Below the pieces are notes generated by a model. It made no database searches. It saw only the letters and a program-made list of their open reading frames with translations, and had not been told where the DNA came from. 64,000 nucleotides of DNA, taken from assembly GCA_035606695.1 (NCBI GenBank), contig DATNEW010000020.1, positions 62,001 through 126,000 on the forward strand, given 5' to 3'. This stretch comes from Gemmatimonadaceae bacterium (GTDB taxonomy: Bacteria; Gemmatimonadota; Gemmatimonadetes; Gemmatimonadales; Gemmatimonadaceae). This document shows positions 24,295 to 33,356 of the stretch, piece after piece. The position numbers and the translations under genes were made by a program. Each line of letters opens with the position of its first letter. Within the stretch, counting starts at the first letter, position 1.

Positions 24295-25805
24295 GCGACA
24301 CGCGGCACCCGTCCACGGAACTGCTCGAGGTCGAGCGGCTCACCACCGCGCTCTCGGCCGACTGGCTCGAACAGCACGGTGTGCTTCCGCTGCGCCTCGA
24401 TGGCGACGTACTCGCCGTCGGCACGTGGCTCGATCGCGTCGACGCACTTGCACTCGACGACTTGCGCCTGCTCTTCGGCGCCGGGATTTCGCTCGAGCGG
24501 TACGACGAGCACGATCTGCGCACCGCAATCCGCCGACTGTACGCGCCCGAAGCGGCGACGGCCGAAGGGGTCATCGCGGGACTGACCGGCGAGATTCGCG
24601 CGATCGACGCCGACGAAATTCCGCTCGACGATCTGCTGCACCTCGCCAACGAAGCCCCGGTCGTTCGGCTGGTGAACCTGCTGTTGATCGAAGCGCTCGA
24701 TGCACGCGCGTCCGACGTGCATCTCGAGGCGTACCAGGACGGACTGCGCGTTCGCTACCGCATCGACGGCGTGCTCCAGAACGCACCGTCGCCGCCGCCG
24801 CACCTCACGGCCGCGATCATCAGCCGCCTCAAGATCATGGCCGAGCTGGACATCGCCGAGCGACGACTACCGCAGGACGGACGCATTCGGCTTCGCCTGC
24901 AGAATCGCCAGGTGGACGTGCGCGTCTCGACGGTTCCCACGCTGCGCGGCGAGAGCGTCGTACTGCGATTGCTCGACAAGGAGCGCGGACGCATTTCGCT
25001 CCTCGAGTTGGGCATGGCGCCCGACACGCTCGAGCTGTTTACAGAAGTCGTCTCTCGCCCGCACGGCATCGTGCTGGTCACCGGGCCGACGGGATCGGGT
25101 AAGACGACGACGCTCTACGCGGCCGTCGAGATGATCAAGACGGGGCGAGAGAAGATCCTCACCGTCGAAGATCCCGTGGAGTACGAGCTCACCGGGGTGC
25201 CGCAGGTCCCGGTCAATGAGAAAGTTGGAATGACGTTCGCGGGCGCGCTGCGCGCGCTGCTGCGCCAGGACCCGGACATCATTCTCGTTGGCGAAATCCG
25301 CGATGCCGAGACGGCGCAGATCGCTACGCAGGCGGCGTTGACCGGTCACCTCGTGCTGTCGACGCTGCACACCAACGACGCACCGACCGCGCTCACGCGT
25401 CTGCTCGATTTGGACGTCGCCGCGTACCTCGTCGCCAGCACGGTGGACGCCGTACTCGCGCAACGTCTCGTGCGTGTCATCTGTCCCAACTGCAAGACGG
25501 AAACACGGCCCGACAAATCGGTCAGCCGCCGCCTCGACGTCGAGGCGCTCGGCCTCACGCGCGTGTGGAGGGGTGTGGGGTGCGACGAATGCCGGGGCAC
25601 CGGGTTTCGCGGACGAACCGGCGTCTACGAGCTGCTGGTGATGGACGCCGAGCTTCGCCTGGAGATGCAGCGGCGGCGCGGCTCGGAAGAGCTGCGTTCC
25701 ATGGCGGTCGCCAAGGGCATGCGCACGCTGCTCGATGACGGCGTTCGCGCGGCGCGCGACGGTATCACGACGATCGACGAAGTGATGCGCGTGGCGCGGG
25801 CGTAA
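24285..25805 (+). CDS. gspE: Type II secretion ATPase GspE
   Basis: 506 residues. The N-terminal docking domain (about 1-110) is followed by the catalytic core: Walker A GPTGSGKTTT at 267-276 (Lys273), an Asp box (ILTVEDPVEYELTGVPQVPVN), Walker B (DPDIILVGEIRDAETAQ) and a His box (LVLSTLHTND). Two CxxC pairs, CPNCKTETRPD and CDECRGTGFRGR, make the zinc-binding subdomain of GspE. It powers pseudopilus assembly from the cytoplasm through GspL and GspF. It is the last gene of the T2SS operon, converging with a minus-strand ABC permease 8 bp away. Confidence 0.95.
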   Translation: MAVSDTRHPSTELLEVERLTTALSADWLEQHGVLPLRLDGDVLAVGTWLDRVDALALDDLRLLFGAGISLERYDEHDLRTAIRRLYAPEAATAEGVIAGLTGEIRAIDADEIPLDDLLHLANEAPVVRLVNLLLIEALDARASDVHLEAYQDGLRVRYRIDGVLQNAPSPPPHLTAAIISRLKIMAELDIAERRLPQDGRIRLRLQNRQVDVRVSTVPTLRGESVVLRLLDKERGRISLLELGMAPDTLELFTEVVSRPHGIVLVTGPTGSGKTTTLYAAVEMIKTGREKILTVEDPVEYELTGVPQVPVNEKVGMTFAGALRALLRQDPDIILVGEIRDAETAQIATQAALTGHLVLSTLHTNDAPTALTRLLDLDVAAYLVASTVDAVLAQRLVRVICPNCKTETRPDKSVSRRLDVEALGLTRVWRGVGCDECRGTGFRGRTGVYELLVMDAELRLEMQRRRGSEELRSMAVAKGMRTLLDDGVRAARDGITTIDEVMRVARA

Positions 25806-25813
25806 CCCCGTCG

Positions 25814-27082
25814 CTACTCGTATCGCAGCGATTCGATCGGATCGAGCAACGACGCGCGCCGCGCCGGCAACACGCCGAAGACCAATCCGATGGTCACCGA
25901 CACGGCAACCGCGAGCAGCGTCAGACCGATCGGCGTCGTTCCGTTCACGCTCATCAACGTGCTCGCCAGACGCCCGAGCAGCAGCCCGGCGATCACACCG
26001 ATGATGCCGCCCGTCCCGGTGAGCGCCGCCGCTTCGATGAGAAATTGCTGAAGAATGTCCCGACGCGTCGCGCCGACGGCTTTTCGGATACCGATCTCGC
26101 GCGTACGGTCGGTAACGCTGATCATCATCACGGCCATCACGCCGATGCCGCCCACCAGCAGCGCGACGGACGACAAGACGATCATCACGAGAAAGAAGAC
26201 GCCCGTGATCTTGTTGAACGTGTCGAGGATCTGATCCTGCGTGATCATGTCGAACGTGTCGTGGTCGCCCGGCCGAAGGCGTCTCGCCTCACGCATCGAG
26301 ATCGTCACCGCCTCCTCGGCCGCGGACACCGATACGCCCGGGCGCGGCTTCACCGGGACGAACAACGCGTTCGTCTTGTCGATGAGGAATTGGTGATCCA
26401 TCGTCCGATACGGGATGATGCAATGCACCTGCTGGCCCGGCGGATTGAAGATGTTCGCCGCTTCCTGATAGATGCCGATCACATGGAACGGACGCCCGCC
26501 CACACGCACCCATTTGTCGATCGGCTGGATGGCGCCGAATAACTTCTTCGCCACGTCCACCGCGATCACGATCACCGGCGCACCACTGATCTCTTCGGCA
26601 TGCGTGAACCACCGGCCGTCGGTCAGGTCGCCGCCCTGAATTTCGGTGAAGCGCGAATCCGCGCCCATGATGACGCCCAGGTTGGTGCGCACGCCGTTGT
26701 ATTCGGTGCGATTCTGAATCTGCGCCCAGATCCCCGCATACTTGATCTCGGGCAGCTTCGCGATGCGCTCCGCATCGTCCGGTCCGAGGTCAGGGCGAAT
26801 GCGCACCCACGCCGGAAGATCCTGCGGATTGAGCGGTGTCTGCGACCAGACCTTCACGACATAAAACGTCGTTGGCCCCGCGATCTCGATCGTCGATACG
26901 ATCTGATCGCGGATGCCCGAGACGATAGTGGCCATGGCCATCACGGTCGCCACACCGAGCACGACGCCAAGCACCGTCAGCGCCGATCGGCCCTTCGCCG
27001 CGGCGAGCGACGCCATGGCCGTTGCGACGTTCTCGCGAAATTGATCGCCGACGCGCAACCACGATCGCGCGCGTCGCATCAT
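25814..27082 (-). CDS. MacB/FtsX-type ABC transporter permease
   Basis: 422 residues from ATG 27082, which overlaps the stop of the upstream permease (ATGA); a second ATG follows directly. A first helix after a short basic head (ENVATAMASLAAAKGRSALTVLGVVLGVATVMAM) leads into a large periplasmic MacB_PCD domain (about residues 50-270) and three C-terminal helices of the FtsX domain, with SVTDRTREIGIRKAVGATRRDILQQF, typical of type VII ABC permeases. These mechanotransmit ATP hydrolysis to periplasmic partners. No ATPase is encoded nearby. It pairs with the permease at 27079-28320. Confidence 0.88.
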   Translation of the reverse strand: MMRRARSWLRVGDQFRENVATAMASLAAAKGRSALTVLGVVLGVATVMAMATIVSGIRDQIVSTIEIAGPTTFYVVKVWSQTPLNPQDLPAWVRIRPDLGPDDAERIAKLPEIKYAGIWAQIQNRTEYNGVRTNLGVIMGADSRFTEIQGGDLTDGRWFTHAEEISGAPVIVIAVDVAKKLFGAIQPIDKWVRVGGRPFHVIGIYQEAANIFNPPGQQVHCIIPYRTMDHQFLIDKTNALFVPVKPRPGVSVSAAEEAVTISMREARRLRPGDHDTFDMITQDQILDTFNKITGVFFLVMIVLSSVALLVGGIGVMAVMMISVTDRTREIGIRKAVGATRRDILQQFLIEAAALTGTGGIIGVIAGLLLGRLASTLMSVNGTTPIGLTLLAVAVSVTIGLVFGVLPARRASLLDPIESLRYE

Positions 27083-28320
27083 TCGGCCCGCATGGCGGCG
27101 ATGGGATCGAGGCGCGCGGCACGCGACGCAGGATAAACGCCGAAGATCACGCCGACGCCGGCGCCGAGAAGGAGCGCGACGACGATCGACCACGTGGTGA
27201 CGCGCGCCGGCAACGGCGACGCGACGGCGATCAGTGCGGCAAACGCCCAACCTGCCGTCGCGCCTAGCGCGCCGCCGAGCAGTGCGAGCGCAACGGACTC
27301 CGCGAGAAACTGCCGGAGAATGTCGGTGCGTCGTGCGCCGACGGATTTCCGCAGCCCGATCTCGTGCGTTCGTTCGCGCACCGACATCAGCATGATGTTC
27401 ATGATCACGATCCCGCCGACCACGACGCCGATCGCGACCATTGCCGGAACGACCGTGAACAGCACCCGCGTGAGCTGCTTCCAGAAGTTGACGAGCGCGT
27501 CGGCCGTTTCGATCGAGAAATTGTTCGACTCGCCGGGGCGAAGATGGTGTGCGACGCGCATTGCCTCTTCGGCACGCTGCATGGCGGGCGCGACGTCCTT
27601 CGCTTCGGACATCTTCACCGAGATCGTCGTCGTCTGGCGACGGCCGTACATCGCCTCGAACGTCGAGATGGGAAGCATCACGAAGCCGTCGAACGATTGG
27701 CCGAGCACGCGGCCCTTGGCGGCGATGGTACCGATGATCGTCATCGGCAACCCGTGCACGTGAATCTGCTTTCCGACGGGGTTGCGGCCATCGAACAGCT
27801 TGTCGGTAATGTCCGCGCCGACGACGACCACGAGCCGGCGCTCGCGCACGTCGACTTCGGTGAGCGGATCGCCGTACTGAAAGCGATAGTCCTGCACCTG
27901 CTGGTACTCGGGCGACACACCGAACACGTTGACGGAGCCGAGCGTGCGATCGCCGTACAGGACGTCGCTGCGCGGTGTCGGGAATCCGGACTGGACCGAG
28001 ATCGCCGCCGCGCCTGACAGCGCCGCGCGCACGGCGTCCGCGTCAGCGTTGGAGATCTTCGGTCGGCGCTGCATGCGCAGCCAGTCGTCGTCCTCGATCA
28101 AGCCGAGGTTGATCGGTAGCCGGCGCACCTGAAAGGTGTTCGTCCCGATCATGGCGTCCGCGATGTTTTCTTTCACGTACGCGTTCATGCCCTGAATCAC
28201 CGCGACGACGGCGACCAGAAACGCCACGCTCACGATGATACCGAGCAGCGTGAAGAACGACCGCAGCTTGTTGGCGCGGATCTGGGTGAGCGCGGTGAGG
28301 ACGACGTCACCGAAGCGCAT
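27079..28320 (-). CDS. MacB/FtsX-type ABC transporter permease
   Basis: About 413 residues from ATG 28320 (MRFGDVVLTALTQIRANKLRSFFTLLGIIVSVAFL), which opens exactly at the usual pre-helix head; an ATG at 28390-28392 would add 24 non-conserved residues and run into the divergent promoter region. The MacB_PCD periplasmic domain (about 40-270) and FtsX domain (about 290-400, with SVRERTHEIGLRKSVGARRTDILRQF) are complete. It forms a two-gene unit with the next permease, perhaps a heterodimer sharing an ATPase encoded elsewhere. Divergent from an amidohydrolase gene. Confidence 0.86.
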   Translation of the reverse strand: MRFGDVVLTALTQIRANKLRSFFTLLGIIVSVAFLVAVVAVIQGMNAYVKENIADAMIGTNTFQVRRLPINLGLIEDDDWLRMQRRPKISNADADAVRAALSGAAAISVQSGFPTPRSDVLYGDRTLGSVNVFGVSPEYQQVQDYRFQYGDPLTEVDVRERRLVVVVGADITDKLFDGRNPVGKQIHVHGLPMTIIGTIAAKGRVLGQSFDGFVMLPISTFEAMYGRRQTTTISVKMSEAKDVAPAMQRAEEAMRVAHHLRPGESNNFSIETADALVNFWKQLTRVLFTVVPAMVAIGVVVGGIVIMNIMLMSVRERTHEIGLRKSVGARRTDILRQFLAESVALALLGGALGATAGWAFAALIAVASPLPARVTTWSIVVALLLGAGVGVIFGVYPASRAARLDPIAAMRAE

Positions 28321-28400
28321 ATACCGGAGACGATCGAGCGGGGAGGTTGGAAAAAGCGCGTGCCCCTCGCGTGTCACGCACAGCCGCGCCATCGTTGGGG

Positions 28401-29969
28401 ATGCGACTTTTCACTTGCATTGCGGTGTGTACGGCGTCGGTGGTTCTCGCGGCCGGGCCGGCGCCGGCGGCGGCGCAGCAAAGCGGACAACGTGTCGACA
28501 TTCTCATTCGCGGCGGAACGCTCGTCGACGGCACCGGCGCCGAGCCACGGCGCGCCGACGTCGGCGTTCGTGCGGATCGCATCACCTTCGTCGGGGACGC
28601 GGCGGCAGCGCACGTGACGGCCGCCCGGACGATCGATGCAACAGGATTGGTGGTCGCGCCGGGCTTCATCGATCCCCACACCCATACGGCCGGCGATCTC
28701 TCGAGCTCCGCGCGCAAATCCAATCTGCCATATCTCATGCAGGGTGTCACGACCGTCGTCACGAACAACGACGGCGGGGGCCCCATCGACATCGCCGCGC
28801 AGCTCTCGGGCTGGCGCAGGAACGGCATCGGCACGAACGCCGCCGTGTACATCGGGCAAGGCTCGGTACGCGGCGCGGTGATGGGAATGTCGGGCTCCGC
28901 GCCAACGCCCGCGCAGCTCGACTCGATGCGCACGCTCGTCGGCCGCGCGATGGACGCCGGCGCCATCGGCATGTCCACGGGTTTGTACTACGCGCCCGGC
29001 AGCTATTCCTCGACCGACGAGGTCATCGCGCTCGCCTCGGTGGCGGCGGCGAAGCACGGCATCTACGACTCACACATTCGCGACGAGAGCTCGTACACGA
29101 TCGGGCTGCTCGCGGCCGTCGACGAGGTCATTCGCATCGGACGCGAAACGCGAATGCCCGTTCACATTTCGCACATCAAGGCGCTGGGCGTGGACGTCTG
29201 GGGCATGAGCGACACGGTGATCGCGATGCTCAAACACGCGCGCGCGGCCGGCATCGACGTCACGGCGAGCCAGTATCCATATACGGCGTCGGGAACGAGC
29301 GTAGGCGCGTCGTTGCTGCCGCGCTGGGCCGAGATCGGAGGACGCGATTCGCTGCGGGCGCGCATCAAGGATCCGGCGACGCACGCGCGGCTCGTGACCG
29401 AGATGACCGAAAACATGCGCCGCCGCGGCGGCGCGAACACGTTGCTCATCACCGGCGGTGACACGTCGATTCGCGGCAAACGCCTGGACGAAGTCGCACG
29501 CCGCCGGAATCTCTCGCCGATCGAGGCCGCGATGCAGATCATCGTCGCCGGTGACGCCAGCGTCGCATCGTTCAACATGAACGAGCGCGACATCGAGAAC
29601 TTCATGCGCCAGGACTTCATCACGACCGATTCAGACGGCAGCGACGGCCACCCGCGAAAATACGGCACGTTCCCGAAGTTGATTCACGAGTACGTCATGC
29701 AAAAACATGTGCTCACGCTGGAGCAGGCGGTGCGCCGCAGCAGCGCTCGCACGGCGCAGATTCTCCAGCTCGCCGATCGCGGCGTGATCGCGCCGAACAT
29801 GATGGCCGACGTCATCGCCTTCGATCCGCGCCTCTTCGCCGACCGCTCGACCTACGAGCAGCCGACCCTGCTCGCCGTGGGGATGAAGTACGTGCTCGTG
29901 AACGGCACCGTCGAGATCGACGACGGGAAATACAACGGGGTGACGGCGGGCAAAGTGCTTACGCGCTGA
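28401..29969 (+). CDS. Secreted D-aminoacylase / N-acyl-D-amino-acid deacylase family amidohydrolase
   Basis: About 522 residues from ATG 28401, which begins a signal peptide (RLFTCIAVCTASVVLAAGPAPAAAQ); a TTG at 28347 lies upstream. The amidohydrolase barrel shows the metal-site series GFIDPHTHTAGD (His93, His95), HIRDES, MPVHISHIK and TTDSDGSDGHPRKYGTF, which is characteristic of D-aminoacylases. These hydrolyse N-acylated D-amino acids or similar amides, here in the periplasm. The signal peptide and the neighbouring class V aminotransferase suggest amino-acid scavenging, which is inference. Ends 28 bp before the aminotransferase start. Confidence 0.88.
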   Translation: MRLFTCIAVCTASVVLAAGPAPAAAQQSGQRVDILIRGGTLVDGTGAEPRRADVGVRADRITFVGDAAAAHVTAARTIDATGLVVAPGFIDPHTHTAGDLSSSARKSNLPYLMQGVTTVVTNNDGGGPIDIAAQLSGWRRNGIGTNAAVYIGQGSVRGAVMGMSGSAPTPAQLDSMRTLVGRAMDAGAIGMSTGLYYAPGSYSSTDEVIALASVAAAKHGIYDSHIRDESSYTIGLLAAVDEVIRIGRETRMPVHISHIKALGVDVWGMSDTVIAMLKHARAAGIDVTASQYPYTASGTSVGASLLPRWAEIGGRDSLRARIKDPATHARLVTEMTENMRRRGGANTLLITGGDTSIRGKRLDEVARRRNLSPIEAAMQIIVAGDASVASFNMNERDIENFMRQDFITTDSDGSDGHPRKYGTFPKLIHEYVMQKHVLTLEQAVRRSSARTAQILQLADRGVIAPNMMADVIAFDPRLFADRSTYEQPTLLAVGMKYVLVNGTVEIDDGKYNGVTAGKVLTR

Positions 29970-29997
29970 AGACCGTTCCGCGGAGTACATTTCGACA

Positions 29998-31122
29998 ATG
30001 ACCGACGCCGAATTCGGAACGTTCTACGTCCCCGGGCCGACCGAGATTCGCCCCGCGCTCCTTGCCCAGATGGTGCGGCCCATCATGGGACATCGCGGCC
30101 GCGCCTTCGAAGCCATGTTCGCGCGCATCGAAGCGGGCTTGCGCGACATCTTTCTCACGGCGCGACCGGTCTACATCGGCGCGGCATCGGCCACGGGCTT
30201 CATGGAGATGGCGATTCGCAATCTCCCCGAAGGCCGGATTCTCTCGCTCGTCAACGGCGGCTTCTCCGAGCGATTCGCGCAGGTCGCCGAATCGTGCGCG
30301 CGCGACGTCGAACGCGTCGTCGTCCCGTGGGGCGGCGTGTTCGATCTCAACGCCGTCGAAGCGGCGCTCGCGAAAAGCCGCTTCATCGCGGTCACGGTCG
30401 CGCACTCCGAAACCTCGACGGGCGTGCTCACCGACGTTCAGGCGGTGACGGCGCTCGCCCACAAGCACGGCGCGATGTCCATCGTCGACAGCGTGTCCGG
30501 CGCGGGCGGCGCGGAGCTGATGTTCGACGCATGGCAGATCGATTTCCTCGTCACGGCGTCACAGAAGGCCATGGCGCTGCCGGCGGGACTCGCCTTCGCC
30601 GTCGCGTCTACCGACTACATCGAGCGCGCGCGCGGCGTGGCCCATCGGGGCTTCTACTTCGACGTTCTGCAGTACGACAAATACGCCGAGAAGAATCAGA
30701 CGCCGAGTACGCCGGCGACGTCGCTGCTGTACGCGCTGGAGATGCAGGTCGGCGACATCGGCCGCGAAGGCATCGAGCGTCGCTGGGAGCGCCACCTGCA
30801 GATGCGCGACGCCACGATCGAGTGGGTCAGCGTGGTGCGCGATCGCCGCAACATCGACATTCGCGTGCTCGCGCCCGAGGACTCGCGCTCGCCAACCGTC
30901 AGCGTGATCATGCTGCCGGCCGGAATGAAGGGTCCCGAGCTCTCGGAGTCGGTGAAGGCGCGCGGCTTCACCATCGGCGGCGGCTACGGCGAGCTGAAGG
31001 ACACGTCGGTGCGCGTGGGGCACATGGGCGATCACAGCGTCGACGGCGTCCAGCGCTGCCTCCACGCCGTCGAGATGTCGTTGGCCGAACTGGCGGAGCG
31101 GCGGCGGCTGGTGCGCGTTTAG
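29998..31122 (+). CDS. Class V aminotransferase (alanine-glyoxylate / serine-pyruvate type)
   Basis: 374 residues. It starts with TFYVPGPTEIRPALLAQM, the typical opening of the alanine-glyoxylate aminotransferase group. PLP contacts are visible: Asp164 in SIVDSVSGAGG binds the pyridine nitrogen and Lys190 in TASQKAMALPAG forms the Schiff base. The C-terminal half has a GGYGELKDTSVRVGHMGDHS segment that closes the active site. It probably moves amino groups between a small amino acid and glyoxylate or pyruvate; phosphoserine aminotransferase is less likely on length and motif. Cytoplasmic. Follows the D-aminoacylase gene closely. Confidence 0.88.
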   Translation: MTDAEFGTFYVPGPTEIRPALLAQMVRPIMGHRGRAFEAMFARIEAGLRDIFLTARPVYIGAASATGFMEMAIRNLPEGRILSLVNGGFSERFAQVAESCARDVERVVVPWGGVFDLNAVEAALAKSRFIAVTVAHSETSTGVLTDVQAVTALAHKHGAMSIVDSVSGAGGAELMFDAWQIDFLVTASQKAMALPAGLAFAVASTDYIERARGVAHRGFYFDVLQYDKYAEKNQTPSTPATSLLYALEMQVGDIGREGIERRWERHLQMRDATIEWVSVVRDRRNIDIRVLAPEDSRSPTVSVIMLPAGMKGPELSESVKARGFTIGGGYGELKDTSVRVGHMGDHSVDGVQRCLHAVEMSLAELAERRRLVRV

Positions 31123-31172
31123 AGTTCTCTCAATTCACGCGCAGCAACCCGCCGGCCCATCCGGCTACGCGG

Positions 31173-31718
31173 CTACCAGAAGCGCAGCCCGACCGTGATC
31201 GGCGCGACCCAGAAGGCGCCAAAGTCGGTGTGCGACACGTAGAGCACGCGCAGGCCCGCCGTCAGCGCTTTGTGCGCCGGCCGATACAGGACCGCTTCCA
31301 CCCCCGCTTCCGCGCCAAAGCTCATGTTGGCCGGAATCTGCGTGTTGGACAGACGGAACGGTCCTCCGCCAAGGACGGCGGTGATCGGGTGGTTGGCGAA
31401 GGGATCGGTCAACTCGACGACCATGCCCGCCGTCGCACCCGCCATGTTTGGAAAATCGGGCGAGCAATGCTGACCCGTCGTCAGGATACAGTGGTTGGAG
31501 AGGGCGTGATCGAACCCGCTCAAGTCCAGCGAAAAGGCGACCTCGCGACCGACCGGAATGTTGACGCCGGCGCGGGCGAAATACCCGCCGTCGTTGGCGA
31601 AATCCCCGCCGCCGGTCATGGCGCCTCCAAGATCGATGTGCCCGTTGAAACGATGCACCTGGGCCCCCGCGCTCGAGACGAGCAGCGTCGAGAGCAGAAG
31701 CACGGACAAGACTTTCAC
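31173..31718 (-). CDS. Small exported protein, likely outer-membrane beta-barrel-like
   Basis: 181 residues with a clean signal peptide (KVLSVLLLSTLLVSSAGAQ). The mature part alternates polar and hydrophobic residues, with several Gly/aromatic strands (GGYFARAGVNIPVGREVAFSLDLSGF; ending ITVGLRFW). The C-terminal Phe-Trp suits recognition by the BAM machinery. Two Cys residues (NHCILTTGQHCSPD) could form a loop disulfide. No known family is recognised. It converges with the aminotransferase gene and lies 42 bp downstream of another small minus-strand gene. Confidence 0.7.
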   Translation of the reverse strand: MKVLSVLLLSTLLVSSAGAQVHRFNGHIDLGGAMTGGGDFANDGGYFARAGVNIPVGREVAFSLDLSGFDHALSNHCILTTGQHCSPDFPNMAGATAGMVVELTDPFANHPITAVLGGGPFRLSNTQIPANMSFGAEAGVEAVLYRPAHKALTAGLRVLYVSHTDFGAFWVAPITVGLRFW

Positions 31719-31760
31719 GATTCCTCCAGGGATGTAGCGGCTCGAGTGGCTTTCGGGGTT

Positions 31761-32216
31761 CTAGCGGCCCGGCATGCTCAGCCCACCGACAAGCGTGGTC
31801 AGGAGGCTGGCGACGGCGAACAGCGCCGCGGCCCAACCGCTCACCGCGGCCAGCGTGGACATGATCTTGAGAAAAGTGAACTCGGCTCGTGTGTCAGCAT
31901 TTCGTAATTTCAGAACGCTCATTGACCGGTCCAGCAGGCCCCATACACCGTACGCCGTCATCGCGGTGAACGCGCCGGCCAGCCAGTACAGACCCGGAAA
32001 CTGCGACCAGAGCAGCACGGCGTTGACGCCGCCGCCCATCGTGGTCATCCACAATTCGGACGGCCCGCGCGTTCGCGCCTGTTCCGCGAGAACGGCGTTC
32101 ACGCCTTCTTCGTCGGGCGACGTTCCGACAGACGTACCAGCAGACGTACCGGCCGCCGCGTCGACAGAAGGCGGCGCGACTGGCGGTAGGTCCTTCATGG
32201 AGCGGCGCACGATCAT
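31761..32216 (-). CDS. Small membrane protein of unknown function
   Basis: About 151 residues from ATG 32216, which has AGGA 11 bp upstream; ATG 32198 is also possible. A Pro/Ala/Thr-rich head with a short repeat (GTSAGTSVGTS) precedes one or two membrane segments (GGGVNAVLLWSQFPGLYWLAGAF and AYGVWGLL), a charged linker and a third (SGWAAALFAVASLLTTLVGGL). Three helices with no catalytic residues suggest a small accessory membrane protein. Composition matches the surrounding DNA. Confidence 0.6.
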   Translation of the reverse strand: MIVRRSMKDLPPVAPPSVDAAAGTSAGTSVGTSPDEEGVNAVLAEQARTRGPSELWMTTMGGGVNAVLLWSQFPGLYWLAGAFTAMTAYGVWGLLDRSMSVLKLRNADTRAEFTFLKIMSTLAAVSGWAAALFAVASLLTTLVGGLSMPGR

Positions 32217-32329
32217 GATGATGGAAATCCTGCAACGCCGCCGCCGGTTCAGCAACCAGTTTTTTTCGCCCCCGTGCGTTCCTTACACCTCCTTGCCGAT
32301 GCGCGCCCGAACCGCAAGGTTTGGCGCGC

Positions 32330-33331
32330 ATGACTGTCCTCACCATTGGCACCGCCACCGGTCGCGCCGGCGAAAAGGTTTCGGGATTCATCGACGTGCC
32401 GGACACCGGCGATCCAGGCGCGCGCATCCCGGTCACGATCGTCACCGGCGTCCGCGCCGGACCAACGCTGGCGCTCATCGCCGGTACGCACGGCTCGGAA
32501 CCGTCCCCGATCGTCGCCCTCCAGCGCGTGCGCGCGGAGATTCAGCCCGACCAATTGACGGGTACCCTGATTCTCGTCCACATCGTCAACGTGCCGTCGT
32601 TTCAGCGCCGCACCATTTACCGGGGGCCGCACGATTGGAAGAATCTCAATCGCGTGTTTCCCGGCCGCGCCGACGGAACGTCGTCCGAGCGGATCGCCCA
32701 CGCGATCACCACGCAGGTCATCGACCAGTGCGATTATCTCGTCGACATCCATTCCGGCGACGGCAACGAAGCCCTGCGGCCCTACTCCTATTGGAACAAG
32801 CTCGGTCTCGATGACGCGGTCGACACGAAGGCGCGCGAGATGGCGCTCGCGTTCGGTCTCGATCACATCGTCGTCGATCGCGGACGACCCGCGAATCGCG
32901 ACGCATCGCTCTTTTGCTCCAACACCGCGCACGTCCGCGGCAAACCCGCGGTCACCACGGAAGCGGGCGAGCTTGGCGTGCCGACCGAAGACATGGTCGC
33001 GCTCAACGTCCGCGGCGCCGTTCGCGTCATGCGATACCTCGGCATGCTCGCCGGGGCGCGCGCGATGGTCGAGCCCAGGTGGATCGAGCCGTCGGAAGTG
33101 CTCACGAGTCCCGGCACCGGCTTGTGGTACCCCGCCGTTCGGCCCAACGACATCGTGACGAGCGGCGCGCTCCTCGGCCGCCTGACGGATTATTTCGGCG
33201 AGTCGATCGCCGAACTGCGCGCACCGATCGACGGCGTCGTGTTGTACGTGGTCGCATCGCCCGCGATGAGCGAAGGCGAACCCGTGGCGATGGTCGGCAC
33301 GTACGCGCAGCACGATCCCACCGCCGCATAA
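32330..33331 (+). CDS. Succinylglutamate desuccinylase / aspartoacylase family zinc deacylase
   Basis: 333 residues from ATG 32330, with AAGG 11 bp upstream. AspA/AstE enzymes are cytoplasmic zinc carboxypeptidase-fold deacylases that cleave N-acyl amino acids. The zinc ligands His54 and Glu57 (AGTHGSEPSP) and a later His (DYLVDIHSGDGNEA) are present, plus Arg-Phe-rich substrate contacts (NRVFPGRADGTSSERIA). The C-terminal third is a beta domain ending SEGEPVAMVGTYAQ. A deacylase beside an amino- or dicarboxylic-acid symporter gene suggests uptake and hydrolysis of acyl-amino acids; this is inference. Confidence 0.87.
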   Translation: MTVLTIGTATGRAGEKVSGFIDVPDTGDPGARIPVTIVTGVRAGPTLALIAGTHGSEPSPIVALQRVRAEIQPDQLTGTLILVHIVNVPSFQRRTIYRGPHDWKNLNRVFPGRADGTSSERIAHAITTQVIDQCDYLVDIHSGDGNEALRPYSYWNKLGLDDAVDTKAREMALAFGLDHIVVDRGRPANRDASLFCSNTAHVRGKPAVTTEAGELGVPTEDMVALNVRGAVRVMRYLGMLAGARAMVEPRWIEPSEVLTSPGTGLWYPAVRPNDIVTSGALLGRLTDYFGESIAELRAPIDGVVLYVVASPAMSEGEPVAMVGTYAQHDPTAA

Positions 33332-33356
33332 CGTCCAAACTCCGCGAGCTTCGCGC

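Noticed and set aside
15547..25805. Type IV pilus rather than T2SS
   Set aside because: GspG calcium-site C-terminus, GspK, GspD and the C-to-M set with no pilT indicate T2SS.
28235..29461. 408-codon plus-strand frame overlapping the D-aminoacylase
   Set aside because: It is out of frame with the catalytic motifs and rich in Arg-Gly-His; a frame shadow.
32255..32270. Terminator ending in seven T at 32260-32266
   Set aside because: Only a 4-bp stem precedes the T run, and no plus-strand gene ends upstream.
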